The notes under the pieces are model-generated. The model worked only from the letters and a program-made list of their open reading frames with translations, was not told where the DNA came from and made no database searches. A DNA stretch of 64,000 nt from Monoplex corrugatus. Its lineage: Eukaryota > Mollusca > Gastropoda > Littorinimorpha > Ranellidae. Numbering within the stretch: the first letter of the stretch is position 1; each line of letters starts with the position of its first letter. The stretch lies in NCBI GenBank assembly GCA_030674185.1, contig CM060308.1, forward strand, positions 36,243,589 through 36,307,588. The letters run 5' to 3'. Positions 1 through 10,814 of this stretch are shown one piece after another. A program made the position numbers and the translations under genes.

Positions 1-40
1 CATGGCGCTCTGACAACTGAGCTAATAAGTCACTTTAACA
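1..40 (-). repeat. SINE head fragment at window edge
   Basis: On the minus strand this reads TTAGCTCAGTTGTCAGAGC, a tRNA A-box-like segment. The B-box side would lie outside the window. It resembles the tRNA-derived head near 36105-36177. It is a SINE end rather than a tRNA gene, as far as can be seen. Confidence 0.4.
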
Positions 41-261
41 CAATAAAGTGGATCATGTAACTTAAAATCTTTTACGTATGTCACAAAGTAAACATAAAAG
101 CATAAAAAAAAAGTTAGCATAAAAACAACCAGTCAACCAAACAAACAACAAAAACCAATTAAACAATTAATCTGCTAAAGAATAGAACTTAAACTTGATG
201 GGTGAGGAAGTCAAGTGGGTATACATCTGACTTCCAATAAGAAGTTTTGATTTGATCTGCC

Positions 262-525
262 ATCTTCACCTGGCGAGCAAAGGGTGGAAAGTTTTCTGAT
301 TTTCCAGATCAACATATGTGCAGACCTGCCAGCACCTAACCTCCTTCATGTTGATCTGATGCAGAACATCAAATAAACATATTCTTTAAGTCAAGCCACG
401 TCAGTATGGATGATTCAGGAAAATATGAAAACACCCGGCATACATATCCATCAAAGTCAGAATTTGCAGACTGTGCTGCAATATACTACCTGCACAGTGT
501 GGGGAAACAATGTGCTTATACACAT
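262..525 (+). repeat. dispersed repeat R1, copy 1
   Basis: A block of about 260 bp containing TTTTCTGATTTTCCAGATCA, then GCAGACCTGCCAG, then the CAGACTGTGCTGCAATATAC end. The same order of motifs recurs at 36466-36720 and 56417-56665 (plus) and in partial or inverted form at 8755-8840 and 26828-27195. It has no coding capacity and no recognised tRNA head. It lies in an intron of SAE1. Confidence 0.5.
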
Positions 526-637
526 CCAACAAAATAGGAATGAAAAAAAAGGGAGCATTTTAAAACGTTAATGTCAAAGCAGCATAAAGCCTGCAAAAAA
601 CAAAAAAACAAAAATTGCTTACCACTAAAACACTTAC

Positions 638-894
638 TTGGCAAACTCATGTGTACCCAGGTCAGCAAACATGTAGCCATAAAACCCAAAGATGTCACCT
701 GCGTAGAACTTCACCCCGCCTTCCCTGCACACTTGGTCCAGCCGCTTCAGCGAAGTCACATTACAACCAGTGGCGCACACAACATCAAAAGATTTGACAA
801 AGTCATCATCCTTGTCATCAATGCTGGATGTATCAGCAGTTACAGTCACCATGGGATTGAGCTGCTGGGTGCGTTCCAAAGATGCTTCCGCTCT
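638..894 (-). CDS. SAE1: SAE1 exon 4
   Basis: A 257-nt exon starting RAEASLERTQQLNPMV and ending GTHEFA plus two bases at a GTAAGT donor. It contains FDVVCATGC and FYAGDIFGFYGYMFADLG, typical of the SAE1 adenylation domain. Note that LNPMV and DQVC are conserved in the human protein. Confidence 0.93.
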
Positions 895-2193
895 CTACCA
901 AAGAAACAATGAATTATATCCACCAGACCTAATGGTGCAGTGCATAGTGCAACAACTACCGACTAGAAGATAGTGGACTCCAATCCCATCAGTCCTAACG
1001 AAATCATTGTGTGATTTTCACTGTCGGCTCATACCAGAGTTGAACACTATGACTATGGGCTCATTGGGAAGACTGGGATGACACAGTTGAGTCCCATCCA
1101 CTTCATGAATGTGTCACTGAGTGTGTCATTCAAATTTCCTGATCAACACACCAGGTGTCTGTATAATGACAGCAAGTGTAGATAGAATACAGCCTGTCAC
1201 GCAATCTGGTCTCAATCCTATGTGAACTCCATACCATCATCATGGCATTATCAGAACAACAACAAAATCACCCAAAGCGAATAGTGAAGGGCAGAACAAA
1301 GTGGGAAACAAAGACAAATGAGCGTCACATGTCAACTCTGATGTGAATTCTTGCATGAATGATGAAACCTCACATTCTCTCTTGCATGATCTAGAATCCT
1401 GATGGCATTCTGGGAAGCTAAAGATGTATTTTAGAACTGAAAATATGCATAATGTTTATGTATCTATAAAAGATACAAATTTCAGTAACAAGAGATTCAT
1501 TCTTTGTCACAAAGTAGTTCAATGGGTTATTTATCAGTTCTGATATCAAGAAACACCAGAGGGTACTGGTTATGAAAAGAAAGTGCTGGGTGGGACCTAG
1601 AGCAACAGTACCTCACCACCATCTGGAAAATCACCTCCCGGCTCCTGGGAAGAGGGGTGGGAGCGAGATATGTGTGTGTGGGGGGGGGGGGGGGGGGGGG
1701 CAGGATATGTTATTTATCATTTCTGACAATTCCATTTACTAACCCTGATTATCTGATCTTTTTTTCTTTGTGAATTTATTGCAAACCCATACAAATGCTC
1801 AGTATGTGGTGAATTGCTAGGGAGAAAATGCTCAGTACCGAGTGAGTTAACTCTGTTAGTATGTGCCAACCAGGCCTCCAATGAACAAAACATGGACCTA
1901 CAATCAAATAATCAAAGAAGTCAGCCCAACATGACACCTATAAAACTTTGTTGTAGGATTACTTCCTAAAGTTCCTTATCTTTTTTGTTGTACTATCAAA
2001 TTTATATGAAATATTTTCTAATTCTGAAGAATTCAGTAAACTTTAAGTGCTGAAAACAGAAGCATACACAAAAACTTAAGTTAATAACAAGGAAAATATC
2101 TGGCTTTTATTTCATTATACAGAACTTCAGTACAGTTTGTTGCAATTAGAGAATGATGAAAACTGAAACTGAAGCAAAAGGACATAATTCATG

Positions 2194-2288
<95 letters not shown>

Positions 2289-2345
2289 GTGTAAGTGTGT
2301 GTGTGTGTGTGTGTGTGCGTGTGTGTATGTGAGTGTGTGTGTAAC

Positions 2346-2376
<31 letters not shown>

Positions 2377-4655
2377 GCGTTTGTATGTGTGTGTATCCAT
2401 ATTCACCTTTCATGATGCTTATATAACATCAGTTTTCTTCTAAAATGAACACTGTATTCAACAAAAGTATACATCTTTTTAACTGAGTCACTGAGTGTAC
2501 TTGAATATTTGTTTTATTTGGTCCAAAAATTTCCAATTTGTTGATCCAAATCAAAGTTCAATTGAAACAAAGCAGATACAACATGGATCATTATATTATG
2601 ACAACAAAACAACAACAAAACAAGCAAAATAAGAAAAAAAAATGTTGATCAATCCCCTTTTGTGCACTTACATTTTTTCCTACTTCAGACCGTGGAATGA
2701 GGAACTGTGCTGCTGCATCTTCATCATCAGCCTGCAATTAACAATGTTCATACAGAAAAACACCCCCACAAAGATATTATTACTATTTTTTTTTTTTTTC
2801 ATATAGGTCCCTTCTCCTCCACTCCCCACTTTAAGACCTTGCCAGTGCAGAGGATTTTGTCTAGACTCAGGGAGTCTGCCAAATAATTGCTGACAGATTT
2901 GGATGGAGGCATAAGGAACTGTTTGAGTGCAATAAATCCCTCTTGAACAAACTAGTAAACCAAACCAACCCACTCCAAACTAAGAACACAGATGATAATT
3001 TCAAAATTAAGCTTTCTGCTTTGACTATAAACTAAAGAAAACAAAAGTACTAACACTGTTTTAATGTCATATCTATACTCAATACTGTAATATAATAATA
3101 TACAATATGTACTAGGTTTGCGAAGGTGATGTCATGATTTGTTTTATGGGCAATTTCCCATCAAAATGTCCCCAGCAATCTTTAAAAAGGATTGAGTTCA
3201 CACTATAAATAAGCCTCACAATGACTAGAAATATGTCTTAGGTTTTCTTTTGTCTATCCACTGTATTTTCTTTTTCAAAACTGATGATTCTATAGTTCAC
3301 AATAACAAAGACAAAGACCAGAAAAACAGGAAAGTCTCAAGAGGTGAGTATCCCGTTTGTTACCTTGAAACATTATATATCAGTTTCAGATTCTCAAGTT
3401 AAGTGTCTCTGCACTTTAAATAAAAATATATTCCATATGCACTGATGACACAGCAGCCATATGATGGAGAAAATCCAAAATAGTCATGGCTGTTCTGTGG
3501 CAATTAAAGAAAAAAAAAAAAAAAGGCCCGACCAGTCACTGTGACAAAAGGGTTAATTAACACAACAGAGCTTATGACTGGGAGGTTGTAACTAGTGGGT
3601 TCAAATCCCACAGGTTCAGATCACTGTCAGATTTTGTTGTTGTTATCTCAACCATCTCCTACCACAGGTGAGCATGCCATGCACTCACTGGGAAGACTGG
3701 GACCACACAGTCGAAAAGTATTCATCCACTTCACCAATGTGTCAATGTGACTGAAGGTGTCACTCAAATTTCCTCCTCACTAAACAGCTTAGGTGTCGAT
3801 TATCTATCACATATTAACATGGATTATTACATATACGACAACTTAACAAAACAACAAACAAAACAAAACAAAAACATATTGATGAATCCCTTTTTGGATA
3901 CTTTGAGGGTCTGGTTGACATCAGGAAAGGAAGCACATAGTACAGTCCTATCATTAGCATAAAGCACTCACAAATCAGGCCAATGGAACTCTATATTATC
4001 ATCACTATCATCCTCATTCTCACATATCATAGCAGTAAGCACTGCAACAGTGTCACATACTGAGTGATATGCTGTGGCCCTTCATAAATGTCATGCCCTA
4101 CTCTCATGGTGACTTCAAATTCAGTAAGCTTACAGGTGTGTTGGAGAGCCAGAAATTGACAGTGTTAATACAGACACATGGAGGTAGTAAACCTTCCATC
4201 CTTAAATAGAATAAATGTTATGCATATAATATATAATATAATAATAATTATAATAATAATAATAAAAACTAATAATTTCAAATCGAAGAAAATAACTCAA
4301 AATGGCATCGATTTTGATATATCATCTTCTTCAACTTTTTTTTCAATATCATTAATTTACTATGGCCACTTTCATCACTCTCATGATGCAAAATGACCAA
4401 TTAGTAAACAAATGACTTACAACTGTAGGATCAAGAAGAGTCAAGGACTTGATTCCAGCTAGCACAGTGTTCTTAGCAACCTCAGCACCCAGGCCTCGCA
4501 ATCCATCAGCAATACACTTGCTGCACGCAGCCTGTAAAAGTAACAAGATACTTCATCACACTATTTGTGAATAATGATACAGCCAGCTGGAATAGCAATC
4601 CAAGTATCAGTAAATAATGATTGGGTGGAGTGGGGCAGGGGGATGAATAATTGCA

Positions 4656-4740
<85 letters not shown>

Positions 4741-5513
4741 TGACAATAAATGCTTGTTGAATTGAACTGAATTGTGACTGTCATGTGTGACAATGACAAT
4801 ACCATCATTTCTTATTTTAGTGTCAGTCACCATCTGTTCCACATCTTTTTGAACCCAATTAATGCAGTTACTGCTGCCGGTAAGTGGACCATAATGTCTA
4901 AAAGCAGAGCACCACAGGTGTTTTTTCTCTCTGTCTTTCATGGTCTCACTATTTCAAGAGTTACAGTCTTTATTTTTTGTCTACATCAGAATTCAGACAG
5001 ATTTATAGATAACGATAAACCAATATGACCAGTCACACCCACAATCACTCTCCCGCTGCGACGATAGCCTGAAAAGGCTCCTGCAGCGTAATTATCCAGA
5101 TCCAGATCCAGTCCAGTGTCAGCGAGAAAAGCTTTTTCAGATTTCATCTGCACTACTTAAGTTTAGTCAACTCTCGTTCCTGCTTTCGTTTACCCGGCAG
5201 TATAGGTTTGCTGTTTACAAGCGATGATTGCTTTTCTTTTGTCTTGTCTTGCGCCTCTCATGTCTCGTTTTGTTATGTTTTGCTATTGAGTCAGCTTTTC
5301 TATTTTTTCAGTATTTCAATTTTGTGTATTTCTGGTTCAATTTGCTTGATAGTTGATGGCTGGCGATCACTTTGATTTAGGCGATCGAGTAAAAGTTAAG
5401 CTTTCAAATTAGACAAACCGTCTCTGAGCATCCAGACCCCATAAACGAATCTGTCTGTCGTACAGAGCAGCTTCGTCTTCGGTGATATTTTCTTCTTTCG
5501 TGTCGGCCGTCAT
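638..5513 (-). CDS. SAE1: SUMO-activating enzyme subunit 1 (AOS1), 5' part of gene
   Basis: E1 subunit that, with UBA2/SAE2, adenylates SUMO and starts SUMO conjugation, mainly in the nucleus. Exons on the minus strand are 5513-5419, 4531-4421, 2731-2672 and 894-638; later exons lie beyond the left edge. Exon 1 gives EEAALYDRQIRLWGLDAQ-like N-terminal sequence. Exon 2 gives RLRAASVLL followed, in another frame, by GLRGLGAEVAKNTVLAG (Rossmann nucleotide-binding loop). Exon 3 gives AAAQFLIPRSEVGKN. Exon 4 gives RAEASLERTQQLNPMV through to GYMFADLGTHEF. These match vertebrate SAE1 in order. Splice phases agree throughout only if exon 2 is one base longer (112 rather than 111 nt), so the exon carries a one-base deletion or a sequencing error. 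About 174 of an expected roughly 350 residues are present. The start is the first ATG, 190 bp from the SRP14 start. Confidence 0.93.
925..1260 (+). repeat. tRNA-derived SINE family A, copy 1
   Basis: Shares GGGAAGACTGGGA, CATCCACTTCA, AATGTGTCA and the ending CCTGTCAC..CTCAATC..GAACTCCATA with copies at 3535-4015, 45545-45790 (minus) and 46530-47105. The head has a degenerate B box (GGACTCCAATCCC). It lies in SAE1 intron 3. Confidence 0.55.
1672..1700 (+). repeat. poly(G) run after (TG)n
   Basis: An uninterrupted run of about 22 G follows a short TG tract. It may form a G-quadruplex. Run length in assemblies is unreliable at such sites. Confidence 0.8.
2197..2396 (+). repeat. (GT)n microsatellite
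   Basis: About 200 bp of GT dinucleotides with sparse interruptions, in SAE1 intron 2. Poly-Cys/Val or poly-His/Thr reading frames over it are translation artefacts. Confidence 0.95.
2672..2731 (-). CDS. SAE1: SAE1 exon 3
   Basis: A 60-nt, phase-0 exon with 20 codons containing AAAQFLIPRSEVGKN. It is bounded by AG at 2733-2732 and GTAAGT from 2671, and corresponds to the GAQFLI segment of human SAE1. Confidence 0.9.
2833..2953 (+). repeat. dispersed repeat R2, copy 1
   Basis: Contains GAGTCTGCCAAATAATTGCTG, spelled here as GAGTCTGCCAAAT plus ATTGCTGACAGATTTGG, then TCTTGAACAAACT. Aligns by eye over about 120 bp with 7970-8095 (GAGTCTGCAAGAT, CTGGCAGATTTGGGTGGA, TCCTTGGACAAACT). One copy is in SAE1 and the other in SRP14. 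Short non-coding repeat of unknown class. Confidence 0.55.
3535..4015 (+). repeat. tRNA-derived SINE family A, copy 2
   Basis: Has a good polymerase III B box, GGGTTCAAATCCC, near 3597-3609, followed by GGGAAGACTGGGACCACAC and the family body. The 3' part near 3935-4015 matches the end of copy 1. It lies in SAE1 intron 2. Confidence 0.6.
4421..4531 (-). CDS. SAE1: SAE1 exon 2, frameshifted
   Basis: Acceptor TTTTACAG precedes 4531 and donor GTAAGT follows 4421. RLRAASVLL is read in the frame set by exon 1. GLRGLGAEVAKN and SLTLLDPTV are read in the next frame. The switch falls around 4503-4507, just before the GxxGLG loop. An alternative acceptor 11 nt inside the exon would restore frame but would delete the conserved beta strand LRAASVLL. 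Confidence 0.88.
4657..4738 (+). repeat. (GT)n microsatellite
   Basis: About 80 bp of uninterrupted GT in SAE1 intron 1. Confidence 0.95.
5419..5513 (-). CDS. SAE1: SAE1 exon 1
   Basis: Codes for 31 residues plus two bases, from ATG at 5513-5511 to a GT donor at 5418. It contains YDRQIRLWG, the strongly conserved N-terminal signature of SAE1. Confidence 0.92.
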
Positions 5514-5702
5514 TTTAATTTTCGTGTGCCGGCGACTCTTCAAGCCCGGAAGTTTACCAATAAATTGTAAACTGTCCTCTGATTTGCTGAAAATCCTAGG
5601 TATAACCCAATCAAAACGTTTGACAATAATAGCAGTTGTCTGAAGCAGACCAACTTTTTAGACTTCACTGCTAAAAATTCTTCCGACTGCACGTCTGCAA
5701 TC
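5514..5702. promoter_or_regulatory. divergent SAE1/SRP14 promoter
   Basis: The 189 bp between the two start codons must hold both core promoters and both 5' UTRs. Visible sites are an ETS/NRF-2-type CCGGAAGT (5546-5553), CCAAT at 5557-5561 and CCAAT at 5607-5611. No TATA box is evident near either start. ETS and CCAAT sites with no TATA are usual in bidirectional housekeeping promoters; function here is inferred. Confidence 0.7.
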
Positions 5703-5723
5703 ATGCTGCTCGAAAACGAAGCT
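5703..5723 (+). CDS. SRP14: SRP14 exon 1
   Basis: Codes for MLLENEA and ends at a GTGAGT donor. Too short to show up as an open frame by length alone; identified from family N-terminus and phase. Confidence 0.93.
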
Positions 5724-7299
5724 GTGAGTCGTATGTTAGAAGGAATTACATATTTTCGTGTATGATATTTTGACAGTTTCCTCTGTACATTTGTTCTTCA
5801 TTGTTTACATGCTCCTCGATTTATTGTGTGGTGATTTTCTGTCCTACAGTTTCTTTTGGAGCTGACAAAGCTGTTCCAGAAGGCCAAGTCTTCAGGATCT
5901 GTTACACTCACTATGAAAAGATGTGAGTTACTGGATTGATTGTGATCATTTAATCTTAGGTAACCATTTCAATCAAATAACCCAACAAGAACTTATACTT
6001 TTCATATACCGTTGAATTACTTAAATACAACAAACATATACGCAGATGACAGACTCATTGTGACCTCTCTTTCAGTATTTGATTTGTTTGTTTTCGTAAT
6101 GATGTAATTAAATTACATCATTACATTGTAATGATAATCATCATGGGCTGCAACCTAGGCCTACATCATTTGCGCATAGAAAATATGTGATATTGAACTC
6201 TTAAGTATTTATGACTATTCATTGTTTCTTTTCTTTTGTTTTTCGTAACCTTGCCAGTAAAGCAGTCACACTCAGTTTTGGTGTGTTTCCACTTAAACCA
6301 TAGAACACGACATGGCTGAACAGGATCTCTAAAGAGCATTTTCTGATGTTCTCTGTGTGTATGTTTACACTTGAAGCGATTCAGGTATTAACAGGTCTGC
6401 ATATGTTGTCATATATATGTTAACTTAGGAGATGGGGAAAAATCTCCACCTTATAATTGTTATAGCCACCATGCGGCACCCAGGCAGGGTTGAACCCAGA
6501 CCTTCCAGCCGGAAGACCAGTGTTCTGATTACTTCTCTATCATGTCCATCATACTGTGACTTATAAATCATTATTATTTGTCAGCATGCTAGATGTGACT
6601 ATCTACTTTTGCATTGCTTTGTATCAAATTGCACAAGGTGGGGGTTTGTAGAGATGGTGGATATGGTATTCTGTTGTAATTCATGGTTTGTTTGATTCAT
6701 TGCTAAGGCATTTGATTCATTATCAAATGATATGATTGGACATTGCTTTTATTGTCAAGAAATATCTTATTGTGACACTTGATTTTGTTGCTATAATGCA
6801 TTGGTAACCAGTAAAACAAACATGTACACACATGTGAACTGCTCAGCAGACAAACACACAATTATCACATCAGCTGGTTGACAACATAACCTACATTATA
6901 AACAACGGCATAACTAATTATGTGAATTGATGATTGAATGATACAAATGACTGACAATGAAGATTTGTTCAGTGATCCTGCTGACATTTTAGACTGGAGC
7001 AAATGATTTGATTGTGATTTGACTGATCTGATTGACCCCAGTGAAGATTTGATTGTAAAGACATGAGCTGTGTTTTTATAGTGTTGTATAATTTTTGTGC
7101 CATTCTCAACATATACTACAATACAGTGGAGGATGCAGAAGGGGGTAGTCATGAATCAGAATACTTTTTCCTAGTAATCATACTGATTTTTCAGACCTGA
7201 TTATCACATGAATTTGAAATTAAAACTAAAACAAAAGTCATTAACTGAAATTTCAGTTTATAACCCATAGATCTTCTTTTTGTTGTTGTTGTTGTTTAG

Positions 7300-7342
<43 letters not shown>

Positions 7343-7768
7343 GCTGACTTTCATTATAGTTTCAAGTATATAGGACTGAAACCGCAAAAGCTACCATACT
7401 ACAGGTGTGTTGTAATGTATGCAGATTCTGCTGAGCAGCTTCTGTTTTGTAATAAGAAAAATTTTAGTGTTGGTATTCAAATACTTAGTTGGTATTCTAA
7501 TACTTAATCAGAAAATGATTTTATCAAATGACCTATGAATAATTGATTAGTATTCATTTATGGATTTTCCCAGAACAGTTGTCGTAAATATTTTGCAGTT
7601 GATGGTCACAACAAGCCGAAACCAAGAACTGGAGCACTTCCAGAACCCAATGAATACAAGTGTCTTATTCGGGCTGCTCTAGGGAACCGCAAAATCGCTA
7701 CAGTGGTAGGTGTCTGTCTTATCCTTGTGTAATATTTATATATTTTTCATTTAGGAAATAATGAACAG

Positions 7769-7846
<78 letters not shown>

Positions 7847-8848
7847 CAGTCCAGCCTGTAACATTAAAAACTGGCCTGTTTGAGGCCATCTTTGTAGTTG
7901 ATGTACTCTGACCGTGTCAGCTAAGTGCAATTTTGTAGGGTCTGTCTCACCCTCTCTCTTTCAGAACCTTGTCCGTGCTCTGGGTTTTGCACAAACTCGG
8001 AAGAGTCTGCAAGATAACTGCTGGCAGATTTGGGTGGAATGCATATGGAATTGCCTGAAAACAATGAATCCTCCTTGGACAAACTGCAGAAGTTGGGATT
8101 GTGTCCTGTGTTGTGTGGTCCTGGTGTTGTTTGATATGTTTGGTAATTTGTTTCCAACTTCTCTATTCAAAGACAGGATTTGCTGCACAGTCTAAGGCTT
8201 CCCTGATTTTTCTGCCATTCTCAGTGACCAGAATTTTTGTATTTTCCCAAGAGATCCTCTGACCAGCGTCCCTGCAAAGTGCAGCGTTCTCTCACTTCTA
8301 TCTGTTGGTGCCTAAGTGTTCTTTTATATTGGTGCTCAGTGTTTTTCATCATTTCATTGGTGTAATCCTTGTCACATCTGGTTCATGAAATTTGTAGAAT
8401 GAGTATTTTGTTTGTCTGTCTCCATGGGTTACTGTCTTTGGAATGGTCTTGTTGGGATCTGTGTTAAATTGTATGTGAATGACTTACACTTTACAGTGAA
8501 TTTCCGTGAAATTTTCATCGGTTTCCTTGATAGACCTTTCACATACTGTGGTAGTAGTTGCAGTGTAATCTTTTCTTCTTTAATTCATGTTCACTCTTAT
8601 CAGTCTCTGAATTTTCATTAAAAAGAATTGTTTTTGAATTTTTATTAAAAAGAATTGTTTTACATGTTCTTATTTTGTATATTGGATACATGTATGCATG
8701 TTGTTTTGCCTACTAGGTGCAGGAGGTGTGTAGATGCACAGTTTACATACTCCATCTTTAGTGAGCATTCATGCTGGGTGTTTTCATGTTTCCATAAGCC
8801 TTAACTGACTCGATTTACAGGACCTTTGATGTGTATATATCTGATCTG

Positions 8849-8906
<58 letters not shown>

Positions 8907-9808
8907 TATTTTGTGTTCAGATTAATCACAAAGATGTCACGAAGTTCCAGATGGTAAGTAAAGTTCTGGTTAAAGTTGTAGGTTATTTGCAAATGACAAC
9001 ACACACACACATGCTCACATGTATTCATCTTTGTTTCATGATCTTGTGTAAGATTTTTATAGTAGTAATAGCAACAGAAAAAACATGATAAGAAGAATAC
9101 AAACGCTTATTTAATACAAGAAGAAGATAGGCGCAAATTTTCGGCCAACTGGCCTTTGTCAAGCGTAAGATTACAAACAAACACCAGATACAAAATTTTT
9201 TTGAGAAAAAGACTGAAACTTCCTTTTCTCTCATTGGACACAGCAGCAGGGAAGTTTCAGTCTTTTTCTCAAAAAATCTTGTTTTTTCTGGTTCCTGTTT
9301 GCTTGAACGCGGGCAGTCACACTTGTTTTGGACTAATAGCAACAGTTGAAATAATCTGGTGCTCAGTTATGTAAGATGTTACTTTGTGTGATCAGTAAAC
9401 CTGCACTTTTTAAGACCATGACTTATTATAGTCTGCATGATAGTAATATAAATCCATTTCTCTTTGCTGCCCATTTGTCTTACACTGATATGTCAGTTTA
9501 AAGTTGTTCTGAATAAACAATTTGCAAAAAAAAAAATTACTTCTACAGTAAATATATTATTTTTGTGCATGTATAGAGATTTCTTTGGTTTAAACTTAAC
9601 AGCATGATTACCAAGTTCTGATTTCTTTTTTTATTACTTAGTCTAATTAATGTATTTATTTATGTGTTTATGTCCTTTGTGTATTTGTTTGAAACAAGGT
9701 TTATTCTTTCAGGCATATGGGAACTTATTAAAGGCAAACATCGATGGTCTGAAGAAGAAGGACAAGAAGTCAGCAAGAGGCAAAAGCAAGTCCAAAGCAA
9801 CTCAGTAG
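5703..9808 (+). CDS. SRP14: Signal recognition particle 14 kDa protein, complete
   Basis: Forms the SRP9/14 heterodimer that binds the Alu domain of 7SL RNA and slows elongation while the ribosome docks at the ER. Exons are 5703-5723, 5850-5922, 7599-7705, 8921-8953 and 9713-9808, giving 330 nt and 109 residues with consistent phases (0, 1, 0, 0). The protein begins MLLENEAFLLELTKLFQKAK, continues GSVTLTMKRFDG, then PEPNEYKCLIRAALG and KDVTKFQMAYGNLLKAN, and ends in a basic tail GLKKKDKKSARGKSKSKATQ. The order and residues match animal SRP14, and the length is close to mouse SRP14 (no long alanine-rich tail as in primates). It is head-to-head with SAE1. A poly(A) signal is at 10815. Introns hold microsatellites, repeat R2 and a 27-bp inverted repeat. 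Confidence 0.97.
5850..5922 (+). CDS. SRP14: SRP14 exon 2
   Basis: FLLELTKLFQKAKSSGSV and TLTMKR plus one base. Acceptor TCCTACAG, donor GTGAGT. Confidence 0.95.
7301..7341 (+). repeat. (GT)n microsatellite
   Basis: About 40 bp of GT in SRP14 intron 2. Confidence 0.9.
7599..7705 (+). CDS. SRP14: SRP14 exon 3
   Basis: Completes F32, then DGHNKPKPRTGALPEPNEYK and CLIRAALGNRKIATV. Acceptor ATTTTGCAG, donor GTAGGT. This is the central beta-rich SRP14 region. Confidence 0.95.
7770..7842 (+). repeat. (CA)n microsatellite
   Basis: About 72 bp of CA in SRP14 intron 3, 65 bp after exon 3. Confidence 0.95.
7970..8095 (+). repeat. dispersed repeat R2, copy 2
   Basis: Aligns by eye with 2833-2953 over about 120 bp in the same orientation. 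It lies in SRP14 intron 3. The open frame of 93 codons that crosses it is not supported by any homology. Confidence 0.5.
8755..8840 (-). repeat. dispersed repeat R1, partial copy
   Basis: On the minus strand it reads AGGTCCTGTAAAT..AGTCAGTTAAGGCTTATGG, then AAACATGAAAACACCC. This matches the interior of the R1 copies at 262 and 36466. Confidence 0.45.
8850..8905 (+). repeat. (GT)n next to SRP14 exon 4
   Basis: About 55 bp of GT ending 15 bp before the acceptor of SRP14 exon 4. Tract-length change here could affect recognition of that 33-nt exon; this is inference. Confidence 0.9.
8921..8953 (+). CDS. SRP14: SRP14 exon 4
   Basis: A 33-nt micro-exon, INHKDVTKFQM. Its acceptor lies directly downstream of a (GT)n tract (8850-8905), so the usual polypyrimidine tract is replaced by GT repeats plus a short TATTTTGTGTTCAG. 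Confidence 0.94.
9197..9276. repeat. 27-bp perfect inverted repeat
   Basis: Arms 9197-9223 and 9250-9276 are exact reverse complements (left arm ends GACTGAAACTTCC, right arm begins GGAAGTTTCAGTC), separated by a 26-base loop. It lies in SRP14 intron 4, within a repeat-like block that begins near 9081 (AAACGCTTATTTAATACAAG). In RNA it would form a strong hairpin. Confidence 0.85.
9713..9808 (+). CDS. SRP14: SRP14 exon 5 with stop
   Basis: AYGNLLKANIDGLKKKDKK followed by a Lys/Ser/Arg-rich end and TAG at 9806-9808. Acceptor TATTCTTTCAG. Confidence 0.95.
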   Translation, partial: AYGNLLKANIDGLKKKDKKSARGKSKSKATQ

Positions 9809-10545
9809 ACTGTGCTCCTTATGTTGCGTCTTTCATGGAAACATTTTGATGCATCTGTATGTTTCATTCCCTTTCAAAACAAAAGGGAGACCGGTTGTAA
9901 TCAACATCAAGTTGTAAGGCATCAATGTGCGTATGTGAAAGTAGTGTGTGTGTGTGGGGGGGGGGGGAGTGGTATCAGAGAGAGAAGGGGAGAGAAAGAG
10001 AGAGAGAAAGAGACTGCCGGCAAAGATTCAGCTGAGAGAGAGAGAGGAGAGAAAGAGAGTCTGTCAGTCAAGGTATTCTGTTTATGGATGAATCTTTAGC
10101 ACACATGCGTCACTTGTCCAGCTTAATCAAAAGATTAGAGTGGTGGATTAGTATGACTCTTTAAGATTCTTTCAGTCAGTGACATGGAAAGTAGAAAAAT
10201 GTTTCAGTAAGGATTTCTGGGCTGTTTTTTAATGGATTATGACCAGACATCAACAGTGTGTTTGACCTGACATCCACAAGAGAAAGTAAAACTATCTGCT
10301 CGACAGAGAATGGAGTGTTTAAAAATTTGAATGATCCTGTTGTGCAAATCTTGTCCAAAGGCACAGGAAAAAGTAGAGTATTAGTTAGTATTGAATATGT
10401 GGCATTATCATTAGGCCAAGATTTGTTGTAATATTTCTTCCTGCTTGTGCTTTTCTACTTCATAGTTTCATGATGCTGGTTGTGAATCTTGCTTTCCTTT
10501 TTCAGTCTTCCCAACTTAAATTTCTGTATTTCTATATCTACCTGT

Positions 10546-10588
10546 CTGCTTCTCTATCTATCAGGCTTTCTATCTATCTATCTATCTA

Positions 10589-10666
<78 letters not shown>

Positions 10667-10668
10667 AT
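10546..10668 (+). repeat. (TATC)n/(TA)n microsatellite
   Basis: TATC repeats run into about 85 bp of TA, in the SRP14 3' UTR or just beyond. Confidence 0.9.
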
Positions 10669-10814
10669 GTTGTCTTGCACTCAAGGATCACTTTCTGAAA
10701 ATATGGATCAGGTGAAAATGTACAGTTTGGAAGTGTAATCATTTTTGAAAATGTTGTGTTGGGAAAAGGAAAATGTGAATCAAGAGATGTGAAACTTGAT
10801 ACAGTGTAATTGTA

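Noticed and set aside
6865..7152. 95-codon minus-strand frame in SRP14 intron 2
   Set aside because: No recognisable domain, no splice-phase partner, antisense within an intron.
7914..8195. 93-codon plus-strand frame within SRP14 intron 3
   Set aside because: It covers dispersed repeat R2, which also occurs in SAE1 intron 2 without the frame being kept.
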